The notes under the pieces are model-generated. The model had not been told where the DNA came from. It did not search any database and saw only the letters and a list, made by a program, of their open reading frames with translations. A stretch of DNA of 64,000 nt from Zhengitettix transpicula (lineage: Eukaryota; Arthropoda; Insecta; Orthoptera; Tetrigidae), in assembly GCA_037074705.1 (NCBI GenBank), contig CM073594.1, positions 76,943,009-77,007,008 on the forward strand, written 5' to 3'. Positions 34,346 through 46,539 of this stretch are shown piece by piece (positions within the stretch are counted from its first letter, which is position 1; every line of letters begins with the position of its first letter). A program made the position numbers and the translations under genes.

Positions 34346-34350
<5 letters not shown>
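33391..34350 (-). mobile_element. Family A element, copy 4
   Basis: Bounded by (TA)n at both ends; ends are TATTGTAATAATTAA (left) and TTAATTGGTATTACAATATA (right), giving short inverted termini. Minus-strand blocks: donor-like GTGAGTATAA at 33793-33802 after GGTACCAGAAAAACATTC, GTCAGATTTCGTTCG, the core ATCAAACCCAGCAATGTTCC (33600-33632), and the hairpin GGAAGCAAAAGGTTTTGCTTC (34016-34041). No recognisable protein. About 960 bp. Confidence 0.65.

Positions 34351-34391
<41 letters not shown>
34348..34391. repeat. (TA)n tract, 5' side of family A copy 4
   Basis: Uninterrupted TA run directly following ATTACAA. Confidence 0.9.
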
Positions 34392-34393
<2 letters not shown>

Positions 34394-34499
34394 ATATACA
34401 AAATATCTTTTATGAACAGTGAGTCTTGTAGATGTGGTCAGATAAAGGAAAATGGAATTAAGAGAAAAGTATGTAGGAAATAATTGTAGTAACCGAATT

Positions 34500-35080
34500 A
34501 TGTAATTTTGTTCCATTATCGAAACCGAGCCATTAATTTTGAAGATTCCAATACTTTGGGTGGTTTGAATGGCGCCCACGATGTCTCGTCAAGCTGGTCT
34601 CGCAGGAAGCTCACTCGGCTTTTGTTCCATGACCTGACGTGCTGCTTAATCCTTGTTTATAGTCGATTCCCGTTGCGTCTGGATATGAGAACGTCACGTC
34701 AGCCTATACGGAGGGAAAAGCAATTTCACAGAGCGGACCCTGGTAATGCGACATACATTAATTTGTTCCGAATGGACGCGCGGCTCATTACAAGACAGAA
34801 CAAGACTCTGATTAAGGTTCCATTACGGGCGGCGTTATGGCTTGCCGCGGTTTCTCTGCCTCGAATCGCCGGCGCTGTAATTGTTTTCATTTTATTAGGC
34901 GCGGAATGGTTGTATGATAATACCTGTTATCGTGCCGGCTTATACGTTACACTTGATAATGCCGCCTCTACTGGAACTAAGCACTATTTGCTGTTACACC
35001 ATTACAACTTGCTTTCTCACCACTCCTTACTGAAAACAATTAAAGCATTGCATTTCCTTCACTCTGATTAGAAAATAATG
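34500..35080. other. GC-richer patch with a 187-codon frame; probably non-coding
   Basis: The plus frame 34508-35071 is the longest in the window. The translation has one hydrophobic stretch (ALWLAAVSLPRIAGAVIVFI), no recognisable domain, and no supporting splice or promoter context. The block has lower AT content than its flanks and sites such as TTTATTAGG and CTCATTACA. I lean towards a conserved non-coding element or unknown repeat, but a real or partial gene cannot be excluded. Confidence 0.25.
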
Positions 35081-36050
35081 TCTCTTCGGTATTAGGAGGC
35101 TAATGCTCGATGATTACGACATTTATTTATATGGCGCCCTAAAATAGATCTTACAATCAACACGAATTAAAATATTGTCATTTTTTTTTATAAAATACTA
35201 ATTTATATTCGTCAAAATAATTATAATTACTCACAAAATAAAAATGAAATGAAGCAATCCTTATTGACGAATTATTTTTTCCCCTTTAACGTCAGATAAA
35301 TGGAGTATTGTCTTTGAATTTAACGAAATTCTTAATTAATCCTAGTTTGATATGTAACGGAGATACATGCACCTTTTTAGGATTACACCATACGTCATGT
35401 TTAACATATTTCTTTCCTGCAATAAATGATTCGTGTTTATGAGCGACTTTTCTCATGTAACGACATTTTTTGTCCCTACTATCCTAGAGACACAAAAAAC
35501 AACAGTAACCAACGTTAAGTGTAATTACCTTCAAATCACAACAAATATTCCATTCATTGATATTGAACCTTTTACAATATAAATTTATTTTTTCAAACAT
35601 CAGAGAGTGAGCCACAGGCACTGATGGGAACGAACAAGCGCCATTCTGTTTGGTTACGTTCAATACCAAATGTATTCCATAAAAGAAGAAATGTCACAGT
35701 AGAACCAGGGCCTTGTCTTTGACAATGAATGGAAAAACGTTCATTTAAAAATTGAAATTTAAAAAAATCTCTGGGTGTCGGAGGTATTCTGAATACATAT
35801 TCGAAACACATGATAAAAAACTGGTATTCGTGGCTCAACAAACATGTGTTATAAGAGACGTTAAATATTATAGTTAATTAATTGCTAAAGTTGTGAGTGT
35901 GATCCACTCACTCAAAGATGTGAAAAGTATGCAATGAGAGGACTTAAAGAAAAATAAATCGAGAGTAATAGTAATCCAGGGGTACGATCAAAATGTATTC
36001 TAGAAGTGTAAGGAGATGAGAGTATAATGAGCAGAATTCAGCATTTTAAG
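35081..36050. other. No recognised feature
   Basis: AT-rich; two minus frames at 35484-35841 show no domain. Confidence 0.4.
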
Positions 36051-36054
36051 TAAT

Positions 36055-36495
36055 TTAAAATCAATGCATGTGTGTGTGTATTTATGTGTCTGAGCAGAGC
36101 AATTTCAACCAAATATGGTACACATGTTATTTACGATGAAGAAACAAACTCTCTGAGGGTAACAGACCTCTATTTCACTTAAAGGTGGGAATACTGGCAT
36201 TTAAAAACAATGCGGTATCGACCGTGTTCGGCACCGTATTCACCATTTTAGGATTCGCTGATTTGGGGAGGGGGGGGGGGGACGGATACTGGGAGAAAAC
36301 ATCTACAATGACCAACAAATATCACTGTATCACTGTTGAATCAATCGTTTTCTTTGTTGCTGAGATGAACAATGACACTCCCAATACCGATAAGTCTAGG
36401 TTCTGCTCCTTCAACCTGGAATATTTAAAATGACCAATAGAATAATTTTCTTTCTAATAAATACCCGGCCAACCCTGCGAAAGAGCTAGAGTCAA
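36055..36495 (+). mobile_element. Helitron-like non-autonomous element
   Basis: ATGCATGTGTGTGTGTATTT, then AATTTCAACCAAATATGGTA and a GGGGAGGGGGG tract, ending ATACCCGGCCAACCCTGCGA AAGAGCTAGA. The start boxes match the copy at 57430, and the end is a decayed form of CCGGGCAACGCCGGG...CTAGT. Confidence 0.45.
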
Positions 36496-37180
36496 ATATA
36501 AAGTCAATTATATAATAATATCATTGTAATCATTAATTCAAAATTACATATATGTTTTCCATAAATTCATTTATTTCCGATAAATGTTTGAAATCGATAA
36601 TGAACATTAACTAACACCAAAGAATTATTTATCTGTGTTTCTAGACTGATATATTCACAATACTCGAACAAATGGCGAATCCACGTGCTCGGGAAACACC
36701 TCTGGAATCAAAAATCTGTAACCCCTTCAACAATATTTTTTCTGTGTTTAACTATATTTTTAATAAACTACTTACAATTAATGCGGTCTTTCATAAAATA
36801 AATCTTTCTCAACTTTTTAGAATTTAAAACTGGAAAGGAATACAATAATTTTCGAAAAAAAAATGCTATTCTTAGTCATAATTTTTTTTGTATCCATGTA
36901 TATAGATGATGAAATTGTGTCTTCGAGAGATTAAGGAAACTTTATGTTATATATATATCCAAAGTTGCTGAATAAGTTACAGGTTAATTATAAACTAGTT
37001 TCAGTTTATGACTGTATTATGACTTTCTAGCTCGTTAGTTTTCCCTTTTTGCACTCCCTCGGGCGACCTGAAGTAGAACTATAATGTTCGTTAATGTTTT
37101 GCCAACAAATTATATTTGAGAAATAGTTTGAGTACTTTTGTTTCGTCGCGATGACGATAAGAGGAAAGTAGAGTGTTTTA
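36496..37180. other. No recognised feature
   Basis: AT-rich unassigned sequence. Confidence 0.4.
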
Positions 37181-37184
37181 TTCA

Positions 37185-37480
37185 TGGTGATGGATGACGG
37201 CGGTTGCTCCTGATCTCGGGCGGTTTCAGAGCGAGACCTTCGGAGGCGAGCTGGAGCCTCCATTAGTCCAGCATTTCATGCTAATGGCTGCAATCAACAT
37301 TATAAATAACACGATTTACGGGGCAGCGGCCACTTCCACGACAAAGTGCCCTATTTACGTAAATACATATTTCGTGCGGCGTTGCGTTCCCACAAGTTCA
37401 GCCATTACCATTACGCTCCCAGCTTATATTTTATTATCCATCGGAGAATAGAGCGTCCGAAAGTCACACAAGACTGGGAA
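37185..37480. promoter_or_regulatory. Candidate conserved non-coding element
   Basis: Island of balanced composition with the short inverted motif CATTAGTCCAGCATTTCATG CTAATGGC, TTATAAATAA and GCCATTACCATTACG. Frames exist on both strands but resemble nothing known. Regulatory nature is inferred from composition and ATTA/TAAT density. Confidence 0.25.
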
Positions 37481-37980
37481 CGATGGCTACTGGAATACGC
37501 AAGGCAGACCTGGGTAAGTGAAAACATTCACCATAGATAGAAGATCGATGACAAGATGGAAGTTCATCAGATCGTATGGTTGGCAAATAGGCGTTAAACA
37601 TGTTGATATTTGGATTTGAAATTTTATGACAATGGTGTAGTTAATTTTGACTCGAGAATTCCTCTGTCTGATTTTCACAGATATTATAGGAAGAAAATAA
37701 AAATAAATGAGTGGAGGAGGAAATGGTTTAAAGGAGGAAGAAGTTAAATAAACCGACGTTTCTATTAGTAAAAATCTGTTGGTATTCACAGAATAAGGTT
37801 CATCAATCCAGAGAAATCCTCTAAGATATGAACTTACTCGGTTCAGTCAAGTCCTGAGAGACGGATGTGATGGCTGCGAAGGGAGAATATGACATGAGCG
37901 TGACTCCGAATAACCAGGGCGCTATTTCCAGCCCACTGACCAACTTCCTATTTAGGTTATCACTCAGACCCAGAAATTAT
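37481..37980. other. No recognised feature
   Basis: Unassigned; no motif noted. Confidence 0.4.
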
Positions 37981-37982
37981 TA

Positions 37983-38640
37983 ACTAGCTGAGCGGGTTGT
38001 CATACATCCATAACTGCCGATTTGACTTCAAACTCGGTTGCTTTTGCGATATTTTTATGTAACGCCCCTCCACCCGCATCCTTAAATCTGCTCACCTCCA
38101 ATGCCGAAAGGGGTTGAAATTTTACGCAGATAACATCGGCTGAAACACTAGTAATCTCTTTGACCCCTAAAAATATTTATCAGACTCAAATATAGGCTAT
38201 TTTAGCATATTTGAAAATTTCCACCCCCGCTCCTAGGGGTTAAACGGCACGTTGCATGTCATAATTAAACTCAGCGTCATCCATAACCCCTGATTTAACT
38301 CAAATCTCGGGTGCATTCGCGTTATTTTCTTGTAACGCCCCTCCACCTCCACCCCTAAGGGTGATCCCTTATCATGTCGTAAGGGATTGGAATTGAAAAA
38401 CACATCGGTTAAAACACTATAAAACTCTTTGACCACTAAAAATATGTGCTGGACTCAAATAACGGCCGTTTTAGAATTTTTGACAATTTCCATCCCCATC
38501 CATCAGGGTGGTAGTCGTATCTCACCCCCACAGAGTTTGTCTCCTGGTCGCAAAGAACTTGTGTACGAAATTTGTTCTACGGGTGTAGATTTAAGTGGTG
38601 ACCATGCACACATACAGGCAATTTTATTTATTATAAAGAA
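37983..38640 (-). mobile_element. Helitron-like element with internal 274-bp tandem repeat
   Basis: Minus orientation: the plus strand starts ACTAGCTGAGCGGGTTGTCA (3' end, CTAGT reversed) and ends near a GTATGTGTGCATGGTC start segment (read on minus). Two internal units, about 38005-38277 and 38279-38520, share CATCCATAAC, TTGTAACGCCCCTCCACC, CTCTTTGACC(C/A)CTAAAAATAT and AATTTCCA(C/T)CCCC in the same order. The unit's end block is shared with 20170-20280. Confidence 0.55.
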
Positions 38641-39925
38641 GAAAGAAATGGCCGTTTCTTACTTTTGAAAGTTAAAACTTTTAAAGAATCTAATGGATTG
38701 TAGACAGAAGGTTTTCTGGGTGTAGATGGAGGATGAAATTCATAGACATTCCAGCAGGGTAAGTTCGTCGGCAACACGCGCTTTTTCGATGACAGTCCAC
38801 GTCATCAACTTCTGGCGAAGTACCGAGTGTGGATTTGCTTTCCCCTTATACACGATGTACAACGTTACAAGCTTAATAAATTTATGAAAATAAGTTACAG
38901 ATGTCATTTTAAAGCCAAAACATCAAATTTTTATTGACGACCTAGCGGAAGCAGCTGTCTCCAACTCCGTCCCTTAAGGGGACGCTCCCAAAAGAGGCTG
39001 AGGGCCAGTAGGTCACATCTTCGTCGGCGAAGTAACTTGTCTCCTGCTGAATCGGCCACCTGGTGATTCGCACCTTTGGTTTCCCTATATTGGAGATCAG
39101 TGAATCGAAAACTCCAGGGTCTAATGAGAAGGTAGCCTGAGTTGCAACTCAACAGGTTGCCTCCCGTTCTGACTTGGATAGCTTACAGGAGGATACTGAC
39201 CCAAAAACAAATTTTGTGGTGCGGTACCCTTGTTCTTTTCACAGTTTATTTTGTGGTCCGTCATTAAAACTTATAGCTAGACGGCGGGCGGTCGAATTCC
39301 CTGTGAAGCAAGTTCCGTCAGCGCTGAAGATGAGACTCACCGGCCTTCAGCTTGGGTCTGGAAAGGTTTGCTCCTCTGGGTCTCTCCACCTACGGAAGCG
39401 TCAACCTGTCGGAGACAAGATTATTAGCTTTTCGTCAAAATATGATTTCCAGAACAGTGATCGAAACGTCACGTGTTACCCGTCTTGAACCGCGAGAGAA
39501 TTTTCATCCACAATCTCAAAGACATTCGTAAAAACTGTCCTGCATCATAATTAACTGTGGAAAATAAACCAAAATAATGTTTAATGATCAATTTATGAGT
39601 ATCTAGTTTCAGGAAATTAATACAAAACAGATAACATTAGTCACTGACTGAATTTCCAGTAACATTTTAACTACAAATAAAATGGTACATTTCGGGTTAA
39701 AAATTTTGATTAAATATTATTTCGTGTAACGTAAACGTTCAAATGTTTCGTGCATGAAAGTTATTAATTAAATAAAAATATTAGACGTTTCTTTCTTTTA
39801 TGGGTTTGAATGTCAGGGTTATTTAAATTATTTCGACATCATATTCATGTGATTCCATATTCGTCTTCCGATTCTGGTTTTATTAAGACAAAGTTTCTCA
39901 GAAACATAAAAAAGTAAAAATTTAT
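38641..39925. other. Unassigned; GC-richer block 38935-39490
   Basis: 38935-39490 is moderately GC-rich with frames on both strands (104 and 73 codons) and the short palindrome GAGTTGCAACTC at 39139-39150. No domain is recognised. The rest is AT-rich. Confidence 0.35.
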
Positions 39926-39929
39926 TTTA

Positions 39930-40670
39930 TGATTTAACGTGAAAGCGTTCATTTCCCTTCTGCCTGGCGACGACCTTTTTGCAGTCATCATTGAAAATTA
40001 CTATGCTCTGAAACCAGAACAGGAAACCAGCAAGAGAAATTTCTGACCTGTCGCCCTTTCTGATACTCTCGTGATTTCACCTCCACAATCTCTTTCCTAA
40101 CCAGTTATTTGCCATTGTGCCCGGCCATAATAGAATATTTCCCGACCCCATTGATTTTAATTGCCCGATCTCATGGCAGGCAGTAATTACCACGTCTTGC
40201 TTTGATGAGCTGCACAACAATGGAGACCTAACTTTTTTCCGCGTTCTCGGCCCCATATTTTACCCAGATCCTTTTTGCCATTATTAATGCGGCCTGCCCT
40301 CCCTTCCTGCTACTTTCAATATTTCTGAAGCATGCAAAGTTCTGATGCACAATGGAAATAAAAGGGGTGTTACTCATACAGTTTTCTTTCTCTCTCGTCG
40401 GCGTCTTTTCTTCGTCCAACGAGAAGTTCATAATGGAATACCCCCTCCCCTCCTTTCCATCCCATCGCCACGCCATATCATCCAAGCCGCACCACGCACC
40501 ATCAGCATTTCTTCCCCGTTTCGGAGCTCCCTCTGCGATTAATATTAATCACGACCGGATCAATTGGGGCCTCTTGTACGTGCTAGGGCCCACGAACGTC
40601 AAAAAATTTCGAAGAAAGTCTCAATTCTGGGACACGATGAAACACCACAGCCCTATTACAAGATAAAATA
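39930..40670. promoter_or_regulatory. Candidate conserved non-coding element
   Basis: Long non-repetitive island of balanced base composition. Features include CCATTGATTTTAATTGCCCG, GGCAGGCAGTAATTACCACG (homeodomain-type TAATTA), GCCATTATTAATGCGGCC and ATTAATATTAATCACG. Overlapping frames on both strands (65-104 codons) are mutually exclusive and show no domain. This is the strongest enhancer-like block here, but it is inference only. Confidence 0.3.
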
Positions 40671-41845
40671 ACAACTTTCAGTGCATCTCAATTTCTACGT
40701 TTTTTCTTGTAATTCCATAGTTGCGAAAAAATCAACATTCAATCCAGCGAATTTTAAAACTGAATTATTGAACCAAAAGTATGAGTTAAATTTCAGTAAT
40801 AAAAAAATAAATTATTGAATCATCGAAAATTTATGATATGCTTGGAACAATACGAAATGCGTCCTACAAACAGCAAAATATTTTCTCGACGAGTTCCAGA
40901 GGTCTTAGTAATAACAATACAGATCTGTCTCATTTACGTTTACACTAAAATGCATGTTTCTTTTGTTTTCAATGTGACTCTCGAGATTTTGTACAGTCGG
41001 ATAATAAAAACATTCATGTCTACTGCAGTTCGTTCATTTTCTCGTCTTACTGCTGCATATCTTGATTTTCATGTTAAAAACATGGATGAAAAAAAATCAC
41101 TATTCTGTCATTATTATTAAGGTCAACACTTCCCTTATTTGACTTACATAAAATTTCCAAGAATAATTTCGGGACGCTGAGATAATTACTGACAAATATT
41201 AAAACGATTCAATATTTAATATCTGATAATATCATTTGATAAATAGATAAAAAATTCAGCCAATATGTCAAAAACATTATTAATTAACCACCCCAAAAAT
41301 TAGTTTATATGACTTTTTTTTAATATTATCAAGGTTCATATTATTATGTTAGAAATGTACAAATGGTAACTTAATGAAAAATAACTTAAATAACATCAAT
41401 CTAGATACTATTACTCAACGTCGTATGAACTGATATTTAGTTTTAATTAACTAATAAATTTTTCTGACATATTGGGTGAATTGTTCATGTATTTATCAAA
41501 TAATAATTTTTAGTTTATATTAAATATTAAATTTTTGATGCTAGTCTTGAGAAATATTTTCTTCTAACATTTTTCAAATATTTATAATTTTTGTCTTTTT
41601 AATTACGTTTTTCTGTAATTCAAGTATAAAAATGTCATTATTAAATTTAATTAAGTATAAATATGGCATATCAAGTAATTAAATATGAGATAAATTTTGC
41701 TTATAAATTAGTTAAATCGCATTTCTTATGAACTGTAAAAAACGTAATTTAATGACAAATGTCTTAGGAATTTTTTTGACATGCTAGATGAATTGTTTAT
41801 TTATTAATTAAAACAATTCTTTGTAAGTACAATTCAAAATTTCTG
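40671..41845. other. No recognised feature
   Basis: AT-rich; the 101-codon plus frame 40815-41120 shows no domain and is judged chance. Confidence 0.4.
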
Positions 41846-41848
41846 TTA

Positions 41849-41925
41849 CATATATATATATATATATATATAAATATATACACATATACATATATATATA
41901 TACATATGTATATATATATATATAT
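41849..41925. repeat. Interrupted (TA)n tract, 3' side of family A copy 5
   Basis: TA runs interrupted by AAATATATACACATATACA and ATGTA, leading into TATTGTAATAAACAAACAAT. Confidence 0.9.
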
Positions 41926-42982
41926 TGTAATAAACAAACAATTAGCATTTATTTACATTTAATTTGCTTGAATTAATTTGAGTTTGAAGAATTTACCTCA
42001 CGTGAAGCGCCATTTATGTAATAATCAAATAGTAGGTCGTTTTTTTTTATTAAATGAAAAGATCGAAATTAACAAACAAAAGATTTATTTATTTTGTGGC
42101 AATGAAAGATGATTACAAACACAAAATTTGAGATCTCATTCTCTCAGGGCCTTGACTGGGTTTGATAATGTACACAACAAATTGATTTTAAAATCTTATT
42201 AACAAACAGTTTACATTTACCTAACAATCTGTCGATAGAAAGAAATTGAAACGAAAAGAAATTAACTTTGACAATTAAAAGAGAACGACATCTGACTCTA
42301 TCCTTTAATTACGTTTACAATTAATCATTAGTTTGGTTTTGTTACTTACATCTGTCCAGCTGGTACCAGCATTCCTTTTGGTTTCGGAAGTACACTATTG
42401 CAAAATTATACACTGATTCTAGAAGTCAACTCACATATTTTACACTATTGAAGTCAAAATTGATAGGCTCACAGGAACTCGGATGATCCTCCTGAATGTC
42501 AGCTGTCTGATGTCTGCTTGCCTTCCTTGGCTGGCTGTAGACGTAAACTCTCTTAGACTTTCCTGGCTGGCTGTATACGTATAAACTGCTCGCTTCCTTC
42601 CCTGGCTGGCTATAGACGTAAACTGCTTTTACTTAGCGATATTTACGATTTAATACTTCCGTGAATGTTTTTACTTTGTCTTAAATTCACAACTTTGTTT
42701 AATAATACATTAACGACGGCTAGTCTCTGCTCTAGTATTATTTGTTCCGTCCTCTGAAATGTCCCGCCACAAAACTAAGTTATATTACTTGTTCTGCTGT
42801 TTTTCCGCGAACTGACTCCTAGTTCTCTCTAGTTTTAGCGCGCATACGCCATTTTTGACTATTCGACAAAGCAAGTGAGCTCGCTTTTCTTTGTCGCGTT
42901 GTTCGATCAGACCGCTGTAATGGATTTTTCAAACAATTCAAATTTTATGTCGAAACAATTAATGGCTTAATTAATTGGCATT

Positions 42983-42988
<6 letters not shown>
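41923..42988 (-). mobile_element. Family A element, copy 5
   Basis: TA tracts at both ends. Minus-strand blocks: TTAATTGGCATTACAATATA outer end (42972), tandem units containing GTCTACAGCCAGCCAGG (42520-42620), GGATCATCCGAGTTCC, GGTACCAGCTGGACAGAT followed by donor-like GTAAGTAAC (42341-42349), GTCAGATGTCGTTC, and the core TATCAAACCCAGTCAAGGCC (42143-42165). It is the copy with the best donor consensus. No protein recognised. Confidence 0.65.
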
Positions 42989-43034
<46 letters not shown>

Positions 43035-43035
43035 C
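42986..43035. repeat. (TA)n tract, 5' side of family A copy 5
   Basis: TA run with one TG interruption immediately after ATTACAA. Confidence 0.9.
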
Positions 43036-43039
43036 ATTG

Positions 43040-44980
43040 TGATTCTTATTAGCCAACTGAGCGAAGACACGAATATTTTGTTTCTAAAATCCTTCATTGT
43101 AATATTAAACTCTGTTTCTATCATTCTATTCATTGAAAAGCATGGACTTTTAATATATATGCATATAAGGTTTAATATTTCCTACTCAATTAATTTCGTT
43201 AAACAACTTTGTAAGTAAATATTTGATAAATTGCGTGTATGCATTGTTGATGTCTATATTTTATTGATAAAGACTGTTCACAGATTAATATTCTGAGATA
43301 AAATCAGGGACAGTATCGTATATCGTTAAAAATAACAACAGGCCAGCTCACGTTCTATTTTTTTTATATAAAACGAATAACCTCACGGAAAAATCTGGTA
43401 ATGAGCTAGAAAATCACAAAATTGGTCCGAAGCTTTTCCCCTTTAATTTTTTTTAACTCTATTCGAGACCTGAATATTGTTGACGGTTTATAAAGTTTCA
43501 TTTAAAAAATCAGCCTTAGACTTATTTTACGTGTCAGTTGATTTATATTTTAAAAATGAGAACTGTAGTGTGAAATTGTGTAGCTGAGATCGTATTAAAC
43601 AATTGATTTAATTGTAAATTAGTAAAACTCTCATTATTAGTAACGATTTAATCGTTTGGTAGACGAGATTAATTTGAAATAAAAGATGAATTGAAATTCC
43701 TCTACAAAATATTGCGTTAAACGTATGAAAGTACGTACTTGAGGCTCACATAATGTAAAAAAGAATTTTTTGGGGTACCTTTGGTAGTACTGTGATTGAA
43801 AATCGCTGCATTTTATATCTAAAAGTAATGTGTGTAATTGTAGTAATAGTTTTTTAAAGCTAAACTCATGGTACATAACAGAAAACTACCGCGATATTAT
43901 TATTTCATAATTGTTTGCTTCGTACTTATTTGATTAGAGTGTTTTGGAATGTACTGTAAGGAACAAGCAATAGTTGAAAATACTTAAATTTATAGAATTA
44001 AATATACAACATGATTACACAAATACAGGAACATTAGTCTATAAAGTGCATATCGGAATCACGGGATGAAAAAATCTGGATAATTTATTTACGAGGTATA
44101 ATTAGTGCTTTATCATCACGGTGAAGTATTTTGGGGGATAAACCAAATTTTAGAATTAACTATTGTTGGAACTCATCTGAAATAATAGTAACGTGACAAT
44201 TACGTTACTAAGAACAATTTCTGAGAGACAGTGTAACCCAAGTATTTGTTTTCAGTTCTAACCTTCCATTTTCACATTGGCCGTACTAATATATATTTTT
44301 TTCGATCGTATCGCATGTAATTGATAATTGAAATTTTTCTAGATGAATATTTGTCACGATTTCCGGTTTTCAATTAGTTACTTTCATTGCGTACTGTGGG
44401 CGTGGAAACCCTTCATCAGCTTTCCGAGCAGTTTGTATGTTAATTTCTCACCGATAAAGAATCAAAATAAATTTTGATTCAATTAAGTACCTAAATTGCT
44501 ATTTCGTAATGAAGCAGTCAGTAATATCGTCCTGAAAATTACGGTTTTGGATCCACAATGTTCTGGTATTTGACATTTCAGATAAGAAATGCATAAAGTC
44601 AAGCCTTTTATTCAAGGAATAATATTTAAAAATTATCACACATTAGGTAAAATATAGCTCTGTGGTTCCTGAAAATCATACTTCCCTACATTATTAAAAA
44701 AATGAAATTTATCGGAAAGAATTTTATCAGTCAAATAAGAATTTGTGCATTGAACGATTGTGATAAATTTTAATATAACGAAAATAAAACAAATATTTAA
44801 ATTACAAATTTAATACGTTGACCAGTAGGCAGAAGGTCCATTCTATATCTTAAATACTTCAAATAAACAGTATTGAATTCCTCAAATCAGCTATAAACTG
44901 TCTAACAACTATTCTATAAATGAATTTAATTTCAAACGCAGAAGAAATGCTTTGAAAACGGGCTCAGCCTTGCGCGCCAT
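43040..44980. other. No recognised feature
   Basis: AT-rich; short frames at 43018-43218 and 43637-43876 have no domain. Confidence 0.4.
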
Positions 44981-44984
44981 GGAA

Positions 44985-45110
44985 CTGAATTAAAGAATGA
45001 AAAAATCTCGACCGGACCGGGAATCGAACTCGGGACTTCTGCACGTTACGTGGTTGCTCACCCATCTGTGCTATCCGTCAGGTGCGAGCTTTCTCCATCC
45101 ATTGTAAAGA
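44985..45110 (-). repeat. tRNA-derived SINE head
   Basis: Minus strand: TAGCACAGATGGGTGAGCAA (box A-like), then GAGTTCGATTCCCGGTCC (box B) and GGTCGAGATTTTTTCATTCT, the same post-box-B segment as at 29545-29640. The acceptor arms do not pair. Confidence 0.6.
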
Positions 45111-45234
45111 CCCGAAAATTTACTAAATCATATTCTTCACGGCCTAATTTTAGGTCTTTAATGAATAATAGGTGTTAATTGATCAAAGGTGCAATGCTGT
45201 CAAACGAAATTCAATAAAATTTTTATAATTCATA

Positions 45235-46533
45235 CCACTGTGACCAAAAAGTAAGGTGAATTTATTTATAAAATATAAATTCTTTATTTATTCTTCCAAA
45301 TCAATTTCATCCCCTTCAAAGTAATCCCCGTCCGATAAAACGAACTTTTTCCAACGGTTTTTCCAGTCCTCGAAACATTCGGAATAGTCTTTTTGTGGTA
45401 TAGCCTTCAAGACCTTCTTCGATTCGGTTTTTATCTCCTCAATCGTGTCAAAACGGCGTCCCCGCATTGGCCTTTTGAGTTTGCTGAATAGCCAGAAGTC
45501 GCACGGTGCCAAATACGGTGGTTGTGGAACGATATCAGTCGAGTTTTGGCAAGTCGCGAAGAACCAATGCAGTATGACATGGTGCATTATCGTGATGAAC
45601 GAACCAAGAGTTGTTCGCCCATAATTCCGGCCGTTTCAGAGGAAAAGCTTCACGCAAACGACGCATAACGCCCAAATAATATTCTTTGTTGACAGATTGG
45701 CCCGGCGGAATGAATTCAAAGTGCAACACACCACGATAATCAAAGAAAACTGTCAACATGACCTTGATTTTCGATCGACTTTGCCGTGGTCTTTTCGGTC
45801 TTGCTTCACATTTTGCACGATATTCGCTGGATTGGTCGGTGGTTTCAGGGTTGTATGCGTAAATCCAAGTCTCGTCTCCAGTAATGACGCATTTCAAGTG
45901 GTCCTGATAGTCAGACAGCAAAGTTTCACTCACATCAACGCGACGCTTTTTTCCCCCCAAAAATTGAGCGATTTTGACACAAATCGAGGCTTGACGCGTT
46001 TGAGACACAAAACATTCTTTAAAATGGTTTGGGATGAGCCAAATGATATTCCAACACTATCATCGAGATCTCTAATTGTTCATCGACGATTTTCAAGCAC
46101 CAAATCTTTGATTCTTTGGACGTGGCCCTCGTCGGTAGACGTTGATGGTCGTCCAGAGCGCGGTTCGTCTTCAACGCGTTCTGGGCCCTCTTTGAACTCG
46201 TTGTACCATTTATATACGTTTTTCTGTGCCATAGTTTGATCACCAAAGGCCTTCCGCAACATTTTCAACGTGTCCGCACAAGAATATTCGTTCCGCGAAC
46301 AAAATTTGATGCAAGTTCTTTGCTCAACAAAATCACCCATTGCAAAAATGTAAAAATTCACTTTTGGTTGTTTACAAAAACACGTGTAACTCGGAGATAA
46401 TTAAACCTTTTAACAAACAGACGCTTGGCAAATATTATAGACAGTCGTACCAACCTAGGAAAAAAAATTACCTGCCTTCCTAATACCCGGGAGTTTTAAA
46501 TGACAATTTCTCCTTACTTTTTTATCACAGTGC
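45235..46533 (-). mobile_element. Mariner (DD34D) transposon, copy 1, 1299 bp
   Basis: Terminal inverted repeats CCACTGTGACCAAAAAGTAA (left) and, on the minus strand at the right, GCACTGTGATAAAAAAGTAA; each end is flanked by TA, the mariner target duplication. The transposase lies on the minus strand (separate features). Cut-and-paste transposition at TA dinucleotides is the known mechanism. Frameshifts and a stop make this copy inactive. It is about 1.3 kb, the usual full size, so it is complete but decayed. Confidence 0.9.
45288..46361 (-). pseudogene. Mariner transposase pseudogene, copy 1
   Basis: N-terminal helix-turn-helix segment from 46361: MGDFVEQRTCIKFCSRNEYS, then VYKWYNEFKEG and DEPRSGRPST. 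It is stopped by TGA after LENRR at about 46080. A second frame (46008-45535) holds the first catalytic aspartate in CVITGDETWIYAY and the second in WFVHHDNAPCHTA. A third frame (from 45587) holds the third in LAPCDFWLFSKLK, where the preceding SPD triplet is deleted, and a tail ending FEGDEIDLEE. So one stop, two frame changes (one by loss of bases near 45550) and a 9-bp deletion. Confidence 0.9.
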
Positions 46534-46539
46534 TATATA

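Noticed and set aside
33341..34391. TA tracts as only assembly or sequencing artefacts
   Set aside because: They recur at the same point of several independent family A copies, so position is informative even if their exact lengths may be unreliable.
34508..35071. 187-codon open frame as a host gene
   Set aside because: There is no domain, no splice or promoter context, and composition can explain the open frame; kept only as a low-confidence patch.
42500..42625. CRISPR-like array (three GGCTGGCTGTAGACGTA units)
   Set aside because: Eukaryotic context, unequal spacing and homology to similar units in family A copy 1 show it is a small tandem repeat inside a transposable element.
45697..46239. 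180-codon plus-strand frame
   Set aside because: It is the shadow of the mariner transposase on the minus strand.
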